NCBI GenBank assembly: GCA_051861205.1
Contig: JBHYDC010000001.1
Location: 124,001-188,000, forward strand
DNA length: 64,000 bases
Reading direction: 5' to 3'
Origin: JBHYDC01 sp051861205
GTDB taxonomy: Bacteria > Pseudomonadota > Alphaproteobacteria > Rhizobiales > Pleomorphomonadaceae
Part shown: piece after piece, positions 1 to 7,746 of the stretch
Layout of the letters: every line of letters starts with the position of its first letter
Position numbering within the stretch: position 1 is the stretch's first letter
Notes under the pieces: generated by a model
Database searches by the model: none
Told to the model about the DNA's origin: nothing
The model's input: only the letters and a program-made list of their open reading frames with translations
Translations under genes and position numbers: made by a program

Positions 1-867
1 GAACAGGTGCAAAGCGACCGGGTTCTCGCGGTAGGCGCGGGCGTCACTTTCTATGCGCTGCTGGCGATCTTTCCCTTCATAACCGCCTTCGTGTCGCTCT
101 ACGGCCTTATCGCCGATCCCGTCAGCGTCCAAAGCCATCTTCAGTCGCTCGGCGGCGTAGTTCCGGCCGAGGCGCTGACGCTGCTTGGCGACCAGATGCG
201 CCGGCTCACGGAAAAATCGGGAGACGCGCTCGGTTTCGGCTTCTTCTTCGGTCTCGCTTTCGCCCTCTGGAGCGCAAACGCAGGCATGAAAGCCATCTTC
301 GACGCCTTGAACGTTGCTTGCGGCGAAACCGAAAAGCGCGGCTTTTTCGCCCTCAATGCGATCACCTTGCTGTTCACCCTCGGCGCGATCGTTTTCCTCA
401 TCCTGGCGGCGGCCACTGTCGTGGTCGTGCCGGCCGTGCTTTCCTTCGTCGGGCTTGGCCCGGTCGGCGACATGCTCCTGCGCTTTAGCCGCTGGCCGCT
501 GCTGCTCGCCGGTATCGCCTTCGCCATCACCGTCCTCTACCGCTACGGACCCAGCCGGACCACTGCAAAATGGCGCTGGGTCACGTGGGGCAGCGCGCTT
601 GCGTCCCTGCTCTTCCTCGTCTTGTCGCTGCTCTTTTCCTGGTATGCGGCCAACTTCGGCAGCTACGACAAGACCTATGGATCGCTTGGCACCGTCATCG
701 CCTTCATGACGTGGATCTGGATTTCGTCGGTCATCGTCCTCATCGGCGCGGAATTCAACGCCGAGATCGAACACCAGACCGAGCGCGACTCCACGGTCGG
801 ATCGGTAAAGCCCATGGGCAGGCGCGGCGCGCGCATGGCCGACACCGTTGGAAAAGAAAGCGTATGA
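1..867 (+). CDS. YihY/BrkB-type inner-membrane protein (5' end missing)
   Basis: The reading frame is already open at base 1, so the start lies outside the window; the GTG at base 7 is only an internal codon. What remains is about 288 residues of a multi-span membrane protein. Family hallmarks visible are the opening stretch DRVLAVGAGVTFYALLAIFP and the late segment around YGSLGTVIAFMTWIWISSVIVLIGAEFNAE, which matches the conserved end of YihY/BrkB (once called ribonuclease BN) proteins. Roughly six hydrophobic helices can be counted, followed by a charged cytoplasmic tail. The family sits in the cytoplasmic membrane; its function is unknown, and the RNase BN name is a historical error. It ends 88 bp before the polyketide synthase gene and is probably not functionally linked to it. 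Confidence 0.85.
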   Translation, partial: EQVQSDRVLAVGAGVTFYALLAIFPFITAFVSLYGLIADPVSVQSHLQSLGGVVPAEALTLLGDQMRRLTEKSGDALGFGFFFGLAFALWSANAGMKAIFDALNVACGETEKRGFFALNAITLLFTLGAIVFLILAAATVVVVPAVLSFVGLGPVGDMLLRFSRWPLLLAGIAFAITVLYRYGPSRTTAKWRWVTWGSALASLLFLVLSLLFSWYAANFGSYDKTYGSLGTVIAFMTWIWISSVIVLIGAEFNAEIEHQTERDSTVGSVKPMGRRGARMADTVGKESV

Positions 868-955
868 TCAGCGTTAGCCAATTCTGAACCGTGTCGAAGT
901 TGGCGCGTTGCACTTGCGCATTAATGCAAAATCAGGAATGGAGCGCGCCCACCTC

Positions 956-2038
956 ATGACCGCAGCCTACGTCAACCGCATCGCGACCGCCGTTCCCGAC
1001 TATGACGTGCACCGCACCTTCGTCGACTTCGCCGCCACCCTTTTACCGTCCGAGCGGCATCGCGCCCTCTTCGAGCGGATGGTGGAACGGGGTCAGATCG
1101 AGCGCCGCTATTCGCCGCTGCGCCCGCGTGCCCTGCCGCTTCGCTTCGACGCGCCGCCCCCCATCGACGCTGAAGCTTTCTACCGACAGGGCGATTTTCC
1201 CTGCACTGCCGAGCGGATGAAGGCCTATGAGCACGCCGCGCCGGACCTCGTAGCCCGTGCGATCGACGGTTTGGAGTTGGATGATGCCGCCGCGATCACG
1301 CATCTCCTGGTCGTCAGTTGTACAGGCTTTAGTGCACCCGGTCTTGATCTTCAGATTGTCCAGCGCCTTGGGCTCGACCCTTGCGTCGAGCGAACCATGA
1401 TCGGCTTCATGGGCTGTTATGCCGCCATGAACGCCCTGAAGCTCGCCCGCCACATCGTTCGCTCGGACCCGGCGTCGAAGGTGCTGATTGTCTCGATCGA
1501 GCTTTGCTCGCTGCACCTCCAGGAATCGCCGGATATCGAACAGATCCTGTCGTTCCTGGTCTTCGGCGACGGCTGCGCCGCTGCTCTCGTGACCGCCAAC
1601 CCCACCGGGCTCTCGCTCGATCGCTTCCGCACCATCCTCGCTCCGGAAGACCCCAGCCTCATCACCTGGCACATCCGCGACAAGGGCTTCGAAATGGTGC
1701 TGTCGGGCAAGGTGCCCGGCGCGATCGCCCGCGCGCTGACGGCGCACACGCGCGAGCTTTTCGGCAACGGCACGCCGGACGATATCGACATCTGGGCCGT
1801 TCACCCCGGCGGCCGGTCCGTGCTCGATGCCGTGGAGGGGGCCTTCGCGCTGGGGGCCGCCAAGCTCGCGGCCTCCCGCGCTGTGCTGCGAGATTTCGGC
1901 AACATGTCGTCGGCCACCATCCTGTTCGTTCTCGCCCGCATCATGCGGGACGCTGGAGAGGGCGCAGGACGCGGGCTCGCCATGGCCTTCGGTCCCGGCC
2001 TCACCGCCGAAACTCTGAACTTCCACAAGCTGCACTAA
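956..2038 (+). CDS. type III polyketide synthase (chalcone/stilbene synthase family)
   Basis: A 360-residue homodimeric-type ketosynthase that should condense an acyl-CoA starter with malonyl-CoA to give pyrones or resorcinols in the cytoplasm. The nucleophilic Cys lies in VVSCTGFSAPG (about residue 122), the His in the motif AVHPGG and the Asn in GNMSSAT, so the Cys-His-Asn triad is complete. A longer frame reaches a TTG at 908, but ATG 956 is preferred: similarity begins with AYVNRIATAVP just after it and a GGAG lies 12 bases upstream. The methyltransferase and FAD oxidoreductase genes follow at 31 bp and with overlap, which suggests one tailoring operon, as in bacterial phenolic-lipid or pyrone clusters. 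The product cannot be told from sequence. Confidence 0.92.
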   Translation: MTAAYVNRIATAVPDYDVHRTFVDFAATLLPSERHRALFERMVERGQIERRYSPLRPRALPLRFDAPPPIDAEAFYRQGDFPCTAERMKAYEHAAPDLVARAIDGLELDDAAAITHLLVVSCTGFSAPGLDLQIVQRLGLDPCVERTMIGFMGCYAAMNALKLARHIVRSDPASKVLIVSIELCSLHLQESPDIEQILSFLVFGDGCAAALVTANPTGLSLDRFRTILAPEDPSLITWHIRDKGFEMVLSGKVPGAIARALTAHTRELFGNGTPDDIDIWAVHPGGRSVLDAVEGAFALGAAKLAASRAVLRDFGNMSSATILFVLARIMRDAGEGAGRGLAMAFGPGLTAETLNFHKLH

Positions 2039-2069
2039 CGCCCGAAAAGCGCTGTGAAAGGAGGCGGTC

Positions 2070-2816
2070 ATGCCAGGGTTTGCAGCGAGCGGGCGTTCGC
2101 CCGACACCGAATGGATGGACACCGAAACCGTCCCCTTCGAGGATTTCCGCGCCTGCCTCGCCGATCTCGCCACCGTGAACACGCTGTCCTTCGGCTACCG
2201 CCCAACGCTCGCCTTTCTGGATAGATTGCACCGGAGCGGACGCCTGCCGGCGGATCGCCCGCTTTTCATCGTCGATGCCGGCAGCGGATATGGCGACACC
2301 CTGCGCAAGATCGCTGGATGGGCCGCCAACCGGTCGATCCAGCTGCGCCTCGTCGGCGTCGACATGAACCCCTGGTCCACCCGCGCTGCCGCCGAGGCCA
2401 CCGCCGCCGACCCCGCCGCGCCGCCCATCGAATGGGTCACCGCCAATGTCTTCGACTATGCGGCCCGCCTTGCCGAACCGCCCGACGTGATCCTCTCAGC
2501 GCTGTTCACCCATCACCTTGCCGACGAAGCCGTCGTCCGCTTTGCCACATGGATTGAAGAGAGCGCCCGGATCGGCTGGTTCATCAACGATCTTCACCGG
2601 CACGCTATCTCCTACTACGGCTTTGCCGCTATCTCCCGGCTTGCCGGATGGCACCGCTTCGTCGCCCACGACGGCCCGGTCTCGATCGCCCGCGGCTTCG
2701 TCCGTGCCGATTGGGAGCGCACGCTTCGCGCCGCCAGTCTCTCAGGCAGCGCCAAGATCGAGTGGTGGTTCCCATTTCGGCTTTGCGTGTCGAGGATGGC
2801 CGATGGCCGGACCTGA
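2070..2816 (+). CDS. class I SAM-dependent methyltransferase
   Basis: A 248-residue Rossmann-fold methyltransferase. Motif I is VDAGSGYGDTLRKI (about residues 68-81), followed by the acidic ribose-binding strand end VGVDMNPW. A strong ribosome-binding site AAAGGAGG lies just before ATG 2070. The gene sits between a type III polyketide synthase and an FAD oxidoreductase, with its 3' end overlapping the latter by 14 bases, so translation is probably coupled. By context it is likely to O- or C-methylate the polyketide made by the upstream enzyme; the sequence alone does not show the substrate. Similar three-gene sets occur in other proteobacteria and resemble in logic the srsABC phenolic-lipid genes of Streptomyces, although SrsB belongs to a different methyltransferase class. 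Confidence 0.8.
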   Translation: MPGFAASGRSPDTEWMDTETVPFEDFRACLADLATVNTLSFGYRPTLAFLDRLHRSGRLPADRPLFIVDAGSGYGDTLRKIAGWAANRSIQLRLVGVDMNPWSTRAAAEATAADPAAPPIEWVTANVFDYAARLAEPPDVILSALFTHHLADEAVVRFATWIEESARIGWFINDLHRHAISYYGFAAISRLAGWHRFVAHDGPVSIARGFVRADWERTLRAASLSGSAKIEWWFPFRLCVSRMADGRT

Positions 2817-3903
2817 CGTTGTGATCGCCGGCGGCGGCCCGGCCGGCGCATCCGCAGCCATTCTGCTCGCGCGCGGCGGCGTCAATGTCCATCTGATCGA
2901 GCGCACGCGCGGCGCCCACCACAAGGTTTGCGGCGAGTTTCTTTCCACCGAAGCCATTAGTCTTCTCGGATCCCTTGGTCTTGATCTTGCAGCGCTCGGC
3001 GCCGCGCCGATCCACCGTCTGGGGATTGCGCAGGGACATAAGGCGCTGGAGATCACGCTGCCGTTTCCCGCCCTCAGCCTATCGCGCGACATACTGGACG
3101 AGGCGCTCCTCGTGATCGCGGCAAAGGCTGGTGCGACGGTTCAGCGCGGGGCCTCGGTCGCTGCGGCCCGCCATACGCCCCAAGGCTGGCAGGTCCGCCT
3201 GGACGATCGGGGCGAGATCGTCGCGCCCGAGTTTTTCGTTGCGACCGGCAAGCACGATCTGCGCGGTCATCCCCGTCCGGATGGGTCCCAAAACGACCTG
3301 ATCGGTTTCAAGCTGCATCTCACCGCCAGTCTGGCCATTTTGGCAGACATGGACGGCCGCGTGGACCTTGTTGGCTTGCCCCAGGGCTATGCCGGCCTTC
3401 AGCTCGTTGGATCCGGTTGCCTCAACCTCTGCCTTCTCGTCCGCCGGTCGGAGTTTGCCCGCTACGGCACCTGGGACCGCTACGCCAGCCACCTCGTCGC
3501 GGCCGTTCCGCGTCTCGCAGCGGTTCTCGCCGACGCGTCTCCGCTCTGGCGCCAGCCGCTCGCGGTCGGCCAGATTCCCTATGGATTCGTGAGAGCGGAT
3601 ACCGGCGGCGCATGGTGGCTCGGTGATCAAGCCGCCGTCATTCCCTCCTTCTCCGGCGATGGAATCTCCATCGCGCTCTGGAGCGGAATGCAGGCCGCGC
3701 GAACCTATCTCGGTTCGGGCGCTGCCTCGGCTTTTCAAAGCGACTTGGCATCCGACGTGAGCGCCCAGGTCCGCCGTGCAACCGTCTTGTCGAGTTTCAT
3801 GGTCAAGCCCTGGTTCCAGCAAGGAGCCTGCGGTATCGTTGGGTTGATGCCAGCACTCGGCGGGGCAATCGCCCGTCGCACCCGGCTCACCGCTGCCCTT
3901 TAG
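2803..3903 (+). CDS. FAD-dependent oxidoreductase of geranylgeranyl-reductase/aromatic hydroxylase type
   Basis: A 366-residue flavoprotein. The dinucleotide-binding fingerprint GGGPAGASAA is at about residues 9-18; RTRGAHHKVCGEFLS follows, a signature of the geranylgeranyl reductase-like group; the FAD phosphate loop GDQAAVIPSFSGDGISIAL is in the C-terminal third. The open frame extends back to 2518, but ATG 2803 is the start because the Rossmann strand begins within four residues of it. It overlaps the methyltransferase by 14 bases. Likely role: oxidation (hydroxylation to a quinone) or reduction of the polyketide product, by analogy with the flavoprotein of phenolic-lipid clusters. It is too short and has the wrong motifs for the phytoene desaturase CrtI missing from the carotenoid cluster. 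Confidence 0.82.
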   Translation: MAGPDVVIAGGGPAGASAAILLARGGVNVHLIERTRGAHHKVCGEFLSTEAISLLGSLGLDLAALGAAPIHRLGIAQGHKALEITLPFPALSLSRDILDEALLVIAAKAGATVQRGASVAAARHTPQGWQVRLDDRGEIVAPEFFVATGKHDLRGHPRPDGSQNDLIGFKLHLTASLAILADMDGRVDLVGLPQGYAGLQLVGSGCLNLCLLVRRSEFARYGTWDRYASHLVAAVPRLAAVLADASPLWRQPLAVGQIPYGFVRADTGGAWWLGDQAAVIPSFSGDGISIALWSGMQAARTYLGSGAASAFQSDLASDVSAQVRRATVLSSFMVKPWFQQGACGIVGLMPALGGAIARRTRLTAAL

Positions 3904-4048
3904 CCCTGTGGAAGGCTAGTCGGGGTTGACCTAGCCCTGCGTTGATTAGCCGGGCAATAGATACTTTGGCCAGATTTATCGTAGAAATGCCGTAGTCCAA
4001 TACTTCTTTTACCGAATGATCCTATCCTGATCGAAAATTTGGTGGCCG

Positions 4049-6268
4049 ATGGATAGATCGAAGTTCAAGCTCCGTCCGCGCTTTTCGATAGCAGTCCTGT
4101 TGCCGATCGGGATCGTGGTGGCCGTTACGGTGTGCGTCGTGGCATGGGCCTTGATCTATGCCGCCCTGCATATCGATGAGGCTGCGATCGACCGGCAAAC
4201 TCGGCTGGTCGAGCGCTCCGTCGCCAACAAAAGCGTTGAGGTCACCGTGCAACAGCAAGCGTCCGCGATTTGGGACGAAGCTGTCAATCGCATCACCGTA
4301 GGCGACATGGAATGGATCAACAATCATCTCGGGACTTGGCTGAACGAGTATTATAACTTCGATAGTGCCTATATCGTCGACCTCAACAATGAGCCCGTCT
4401 ACGCGATGGTGGACGGCAAATGGGTCGATGCTGAAGCCTATCGCGCGAGCCAGCCGATCATCGAGCCCATGATCAAGACATTGCGGGAAACGATGACGGT
4501 GCCGATGGCCGAGGGCAATTTCGCCGAAGCCACGCGCCGCGACATTACTGTGATTAACGGCCGCCCGGCGCTTGTCGCCCTCAGCCCGATCGCCAACGAC
4601 ATGGGACCGACGCTTCAAAGCCCCGGTCAGGAATTCATTCACATCGTCGTTCGTTTTCTCGACGCCAGCTTCATCCAGGAAGTAACAGAAAGCTCGCTCG
4701 TGCAGGCGGCTCGCTTCTCGTGGATTCCCGAAACCGGCACCCGTGCGTCAGCCTCGCTTTTCAATCTCGCCAAGGAACCGATCGGCTACATCACTTGGTC
4801 CGCCGACCGTCCCGGCCAACGCCTGATGCGCGATATCACCCCGGCGCTCATGCTCAGCATGGCGATCCTGTTCCTGATCGTTTGGGTGATGGCGCGCAAG
4901 CTCTTTCACACCTCGTCCGAGTTGGAAGCGAGCGAGGCGCAGGCGCAGCACATCGCCTTTCACGACACGCTGACCGGCCTGCCGAACCGGGCCCTCTTCA
5001 ACGATCGGCTTGAACAAGCCCTCGCGCGCGTCCGGCGCGGCCACGAGCCGATAGCCCTGCTTTACCTCGACCTCGATCGCTTCAAAATGGTCAACGATAC
5101 CCTCGGCCATCCCGCCGGGGACGCCTTGATCTGCGAAGTGGCCGGGCGTCTTAGGGGCCTTGTCCGCTCAACCGATACGGTCGTTCGCTTGGGGGGTGAC
5201 GAATTCGCGATCATTCAAACCGATGTCACGTCGCAAGGCGCCATTACGACCCTGTGCTCGCACGTCATCGCCAGCATCGCCGAACCCATCGAGGTGTTCG
5301 GCAGCAACACCTCGGTCGGCATCAGCATCGGCGTCGCGACTTCCGACATGGGTTCGGACGCGAGTGAACTGCTGCGCAAGGCCGATATCGCGCTCTATCA
5401 GGCCAAGACCGACGGCCGCAACTGTTTCCGCATCTTTGCCGAAACGATGGACTTCACGCTGCAACGCCGCCAAACAATCGCGCAGGATCTTCAGAACGCG
5501 GTGCTCAGGGACGAGCTTACCCTGCGCTATCAGCCCGTTTTCGCCCCCGATGGCGTCCGCATGGTGGGTGTCGAGGCGCTCGTGCGCTGGTTGCATCCAA
5601 CCCAGGGCCTCTTGCCGCCGGCCGCCTTCATTCAAATCGCCGAAGAAACCGGCCTGATCGTCCCGGTTGGAAATTGGGTGCTGCGGCAGGCTTGCATCGC
5701 CGGCGCGCGTTTGCCTGATATCGTCATGGCGGTCAACGTTTCGGCCGTGCAAATGCGCGCCGCCGGCTTTGCGGAGAATGTGGCCGCTGTCCTCGCCGAA
5801 ACCGGCATGCCGCCCGAGCGGCTCGAACTCGAAATCACCGAAAGCGTTCTTCTCGATGATCAGGATCTGGCGGTCTCCACGATCAAGGCGCTCCATGAAA
5901 TCGGCGTGAAAGTGGCGCTGGACGATTTTGGCACCGGCTATTCTTCGATTGGCTATCTCCGGACTTTCGCAGTCGACAAGATCAAGATCGACCGGTCCTT
6001 CATCAAGAATCTTGCCGATGACCCGGGCGCAGAGCCCATCGTTCAGGCCATCATCGGCCTTGGTTGCGCGATGGGCATGCAGGTCACGGCCGAAGGCGTT
6101 GAAACCGTCGAACAGCAACGCTTCCTGGTCGAGGCGGGCTGCCATCTGCTCCAAGGCTTCCTCCTGTCCGGCCCGCTCCCGTTCGAGGATATCGAAGCGC
6201 TCTGCACCGCCCCCAACGTCCAGCGGTTTCGTCAGGCGCGCGGCCCGGAACGACGCGGCGCCGCTTGA
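4049..6268 (+). CDS. membrane-bound CHASE4-GGDEF-EAL c-di-GMP signalling protein
   Basis: A 739-residue bifunctional-type c-di-GMP protein. A first membrane helix (about 15-40) is followed by a periplasmic CHASE4-like sensor (about 45-245), a second helix (264-284) and two cytoplasmic domains. The diguanylate cyclase motif GGDEF is intact at 382-386, and an RxxD inhibitory site (RSTD, 373-376) stands exactly five residues before it. The phosphodiesterase domain keeps EAL (509-511), the DDFGTGYSS loop and KIDRSFI. Both activities are therefore possible, switched by an unknown periplasmic ligand. ATG 4049 is preceded by GGTGG. It stands alone, 145 bp after the polyketide trio, in a leader with an inverted repeat GGCTAG/CTAGCC (3914-3936). 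Confidence 0.93.
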   Translation: MDRSKFKLRPRFSIAVLLPIGIVVAVTVCVVAWALIYAALHIDEAAIDRQTRLVERSVANKSVEVTVQQQASAIWDEAVNRITVGDMEWINNHLGTWLNEYYNFDSAYIVDLNNEPVYAMVDGKWVDAEAYRASQPIIEPMIKTLRETMTVPMAEGNFAEATRRDITVINGRPALVALSPIANDMGPTLQSPGQEFIHIVVRFLDASFIQEVTESSLVQAARFSWIPETGTRASASLFNLAKEPIGYITWSADRPGQRLMRDITPALMLSMAILFLIVWVMARKLFHTSSELEASEAQAQHIAFHDTLTGLPNRALFNDRLEQALARVRRGHEPIALLYLDLDRFKMVNDTLGHPAGDALICEVAGRLRGLVRSTDTVVRLGGDEFAIIQTDVTSQGAITTLCSHVIASIAEPIEVFGSNTSVGISIGVATSDMGSDASELLRKADIALYQAKTDGRNCFRIFAETMDFTLQRRQTIAQDLQNAVLRDELTLRYQPVFAPDGVRMVGVEALVRWLHPTQGLLPPAAFIQIAEETGLIVPVGNWVLRQACIAGARLPDIVMAVNVSAVQMRAAGFAENVAAVLAETGMPPERLELEITESVLLDDQDLAVSTIKALHEIGVKVALDDFGTGYSSIGYLRTFAVDKIKIDRSFIKNLADDPGAEPIVQAIIGLGCAMGMQVTAEGVETVEQQRFLVEAGCHLLQGFLLSGPLPFEDIEALCTAPNVQRFRQARGPERRGAA

Positions 6269-6356
6269 TCGCATGGGCTTTCCCCCGCCAATTGCGATCG
6301 GCGGATCGCATCTTTCGCTCTGACGCGCTACACCTCCGCTGAGAGGAGGACACGTC

Positions 6357-6878
6357 ATGGTCAGGATCGGTATCGTCACCATTTCGGATCGCGCCAGCCG
6401 GGGCGAATACGCCGACGCCAGCGGGCCGGCTATTGCGGACTGGCTGAAGGCCGCAATCACGACGCCCTGGCAGCCCCTCGTCCGCGTGATCCCGGATGGC
6501 ATCGACAGCGTGCGCGATATGCTGATCGACCTCTGCGATCATCAAGCCGCCGATCTCGTGCTCACCACCGGGGGCACCGGTCCTTCCCCGCGCGATCTCA
6601 CGCCCGAGGCGATGAAGGCGGTGATGGAAAAGGAATTGCCGGGCTTCGGCGAACTGATGCGCAAGATCAGCCTGGAAAAGGTGCCGACCGCCATCCTCTC
6701 GCGGCAAACGGCGGGCACGCGCGGCAAGACGTTGATCGTCAACCTTCCGGGCAAGCCTTCCTCGATCAAGGTTTGCCTCGACGCCGTCTTCCCCGCCATT
6801 CCCTATTGCCTGGATTTGACCGGTGCGGGCCGCATCGAGACCGATCCGGCCGTCGTCGCCGCCTTTCGTCCGGCGTGA
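6357..6878 (+). CDS. mog: molybdopterin adenylyltransferase
   Basis: A 173-residue MogA-type enzyme that adenylylates molybdopterin before molybdate insertion in Moco synthesis. The opening strand IGIVTISDRASRGEYADASG, the loop LTTGGTGPSPRDLTPEA and the segment ILSRQTAGTRGKTLIVNLPGKPSS are diagnostic. A GAGAGGAGG ribosome-binding site precedes ATG 6357. It lies 3 kb from modABC and modE, so molybdenum uptake and cofactor maturation are loosely clustered here. The MoaB paralogue family shares the fold, but the SDRASRGEYADASGP opening favours Mog. Confidence 0.92.
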   Translation: MVRIGIVTISDRASRGEYADASGPAIADWLKAAITTPWQPLVRVIPDGIDSVRDMLIDLCDHQAADLVLTTGGTGPSPRDLTPEAMKAVMEKELPGFGELMRKISLEKVPTAILSRQTAGTRGKTLIVNLPGKPSSIKVCLDAVFPAIPYCLDLTGAGRIETDPAVVAAFRPA

Positions 6879-7673
6879 TCAGACCGCCGCCGCGATCCGG
6901 CCGAGCGCTTCGACCACGGCCGGTGCGCCCGCCCTGATCGGACCGCGCGTTACCGGCTGGGCGGCGCCCTCGAACACCACCTGCCCGCCGGCTTCCTCGA
7001 TGAGAACGATCCCGGCGAAACAATCCCAAGCGTTGATCGACGGATCGAAGTAGCCGGCAAGCCGCCCGGCCGCCACATAGGCCAGCATCACCGCGCCCGA
7101 CCCGTTCCGGTAATAGATCCCGCCTTCGCTCATGAGCCTGCCGATGAATTGTCCGTGCCGGACGCCCTCTTCATCGGGAAGCGAGGGCGATCCGACGCCG
7201 ACATTGGCCGAGTCCAGGCGGGTATCCTCGGAAATCCACATCTTGCGACCGTTGACGGTGGCGCCGTGCCCCTTGGCCGCCACATAGGTTTCGCCCAATG
7301 CGGGCGCCTCGATCACGCCGATTACCGGCGTCTCGCCCTTCGCAACGGCAACCGACACGCACCAGCTTGTCAGCCCGTTGAGAAACGGGCTCGTACCGTC
7401 GATCGGGTCGATCACCCAGACATAGCCGGACGATCCGGGTTCCAGGCCATGCTCCTCGCCAAGCAGCGCATCGTCGGGAAAGGCTGCCTTTACGGCGTTC
7501 CGAATTTCGGTTTCAACGGTCTTGTCCGCCTCCGAGACAAGGTCCTGCGCGCTCGTCTTCGTTTCGATCGTCAGCGCGTCGCGGTTGTTGAAATAGGAAA
7601 GAGCGGTTTCGCCCGCCCGCTTTGCAATCCGGACTGCGGCATCAAGGCGAAGGGTCACGTCATCGGAGGTCAT
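6879..7673 (-). CDS. inositol-monophosphatase-family phosphatase
   Basis: A 264-residue Mg-dependent, Li-sensitive-type sugar phosphatase. Metal-binding motifs are GEE at 72-74, DPIDGT at 89-94 and the WDCFAG motif near residue 212. The frame opens earlier (7757), but ATG 7673 starts the conserved N-terminal helix. Family members hydrolyse inositol-1-phosphate, histidinol phosphate or 3'-phosphoadenosine phosphates; the sequence does not separate these with certainty. It is the last gene of a minus-strand set, 73 bp after an unusual 582-residue protein that itself overlaps a dual-specificity phosphatase, so the three may act together on a phosphorylated small molecule. It meets mog tail to tail with no gap. 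Confidence 0.88.
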   Translation of the reverse strand: MTSDDVTLRLDAAVRIAKRAGETALSYFNNRDALTIETKTSAQDLVSEADKTVETEIRNAVKAAFPDDALLGEEHGLEPGSSGYVWVIDPIDGTSPFLNGLTSWCVSVAVAKGETPVIGVIEAPALGETYVAAKGHGATVNGRKMWISEDTRLDSANVGVGSPSLPDEEGVRHGQFIGRLMSEGGIYYRNGSGAVMLAYVAAGRLAGYFDPSINAWDCFAGIVLIEEAGGQVVFEGAAQPVTRGPIRAGAPAVVEALGRIAAAV

Positions 7674-7746
7674 CGCGGGGTCCCAAGCGGCAAGGAGAAC
7701 AAGACGGCGGTGATCCTTACCTGCCTCCGCCGTTCCGTCCATCGAT

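Noticed and set aside
918..927. GCATTAATGC palindrome before the polyketide synthase
   Set aside because: A ten-base palindrome this short is expected by chance; no known operator matches.
1043..2182. 379-residue minus-strand open frame opposite the type III polyketide synthase
   Set aside because: It is antisense to a gene with a full active site and has no recognisable motif; long antisense frames are expected at this GC content.
2803..3903. FAD oxidoreductase as the missing phytoene desaturase CrtI
   Set aside because: It is 366 residues against about 500 for CrtI, lacks the CrtI C-terminal signature and has geranylgeranyl-reductase-type motifs.
5168..6502. 444-residue minus-strand open frame opposite the GGDEF-EAL gene
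   Set aside because: Antisense shadow; the plus strand has complete catalytic motifs.
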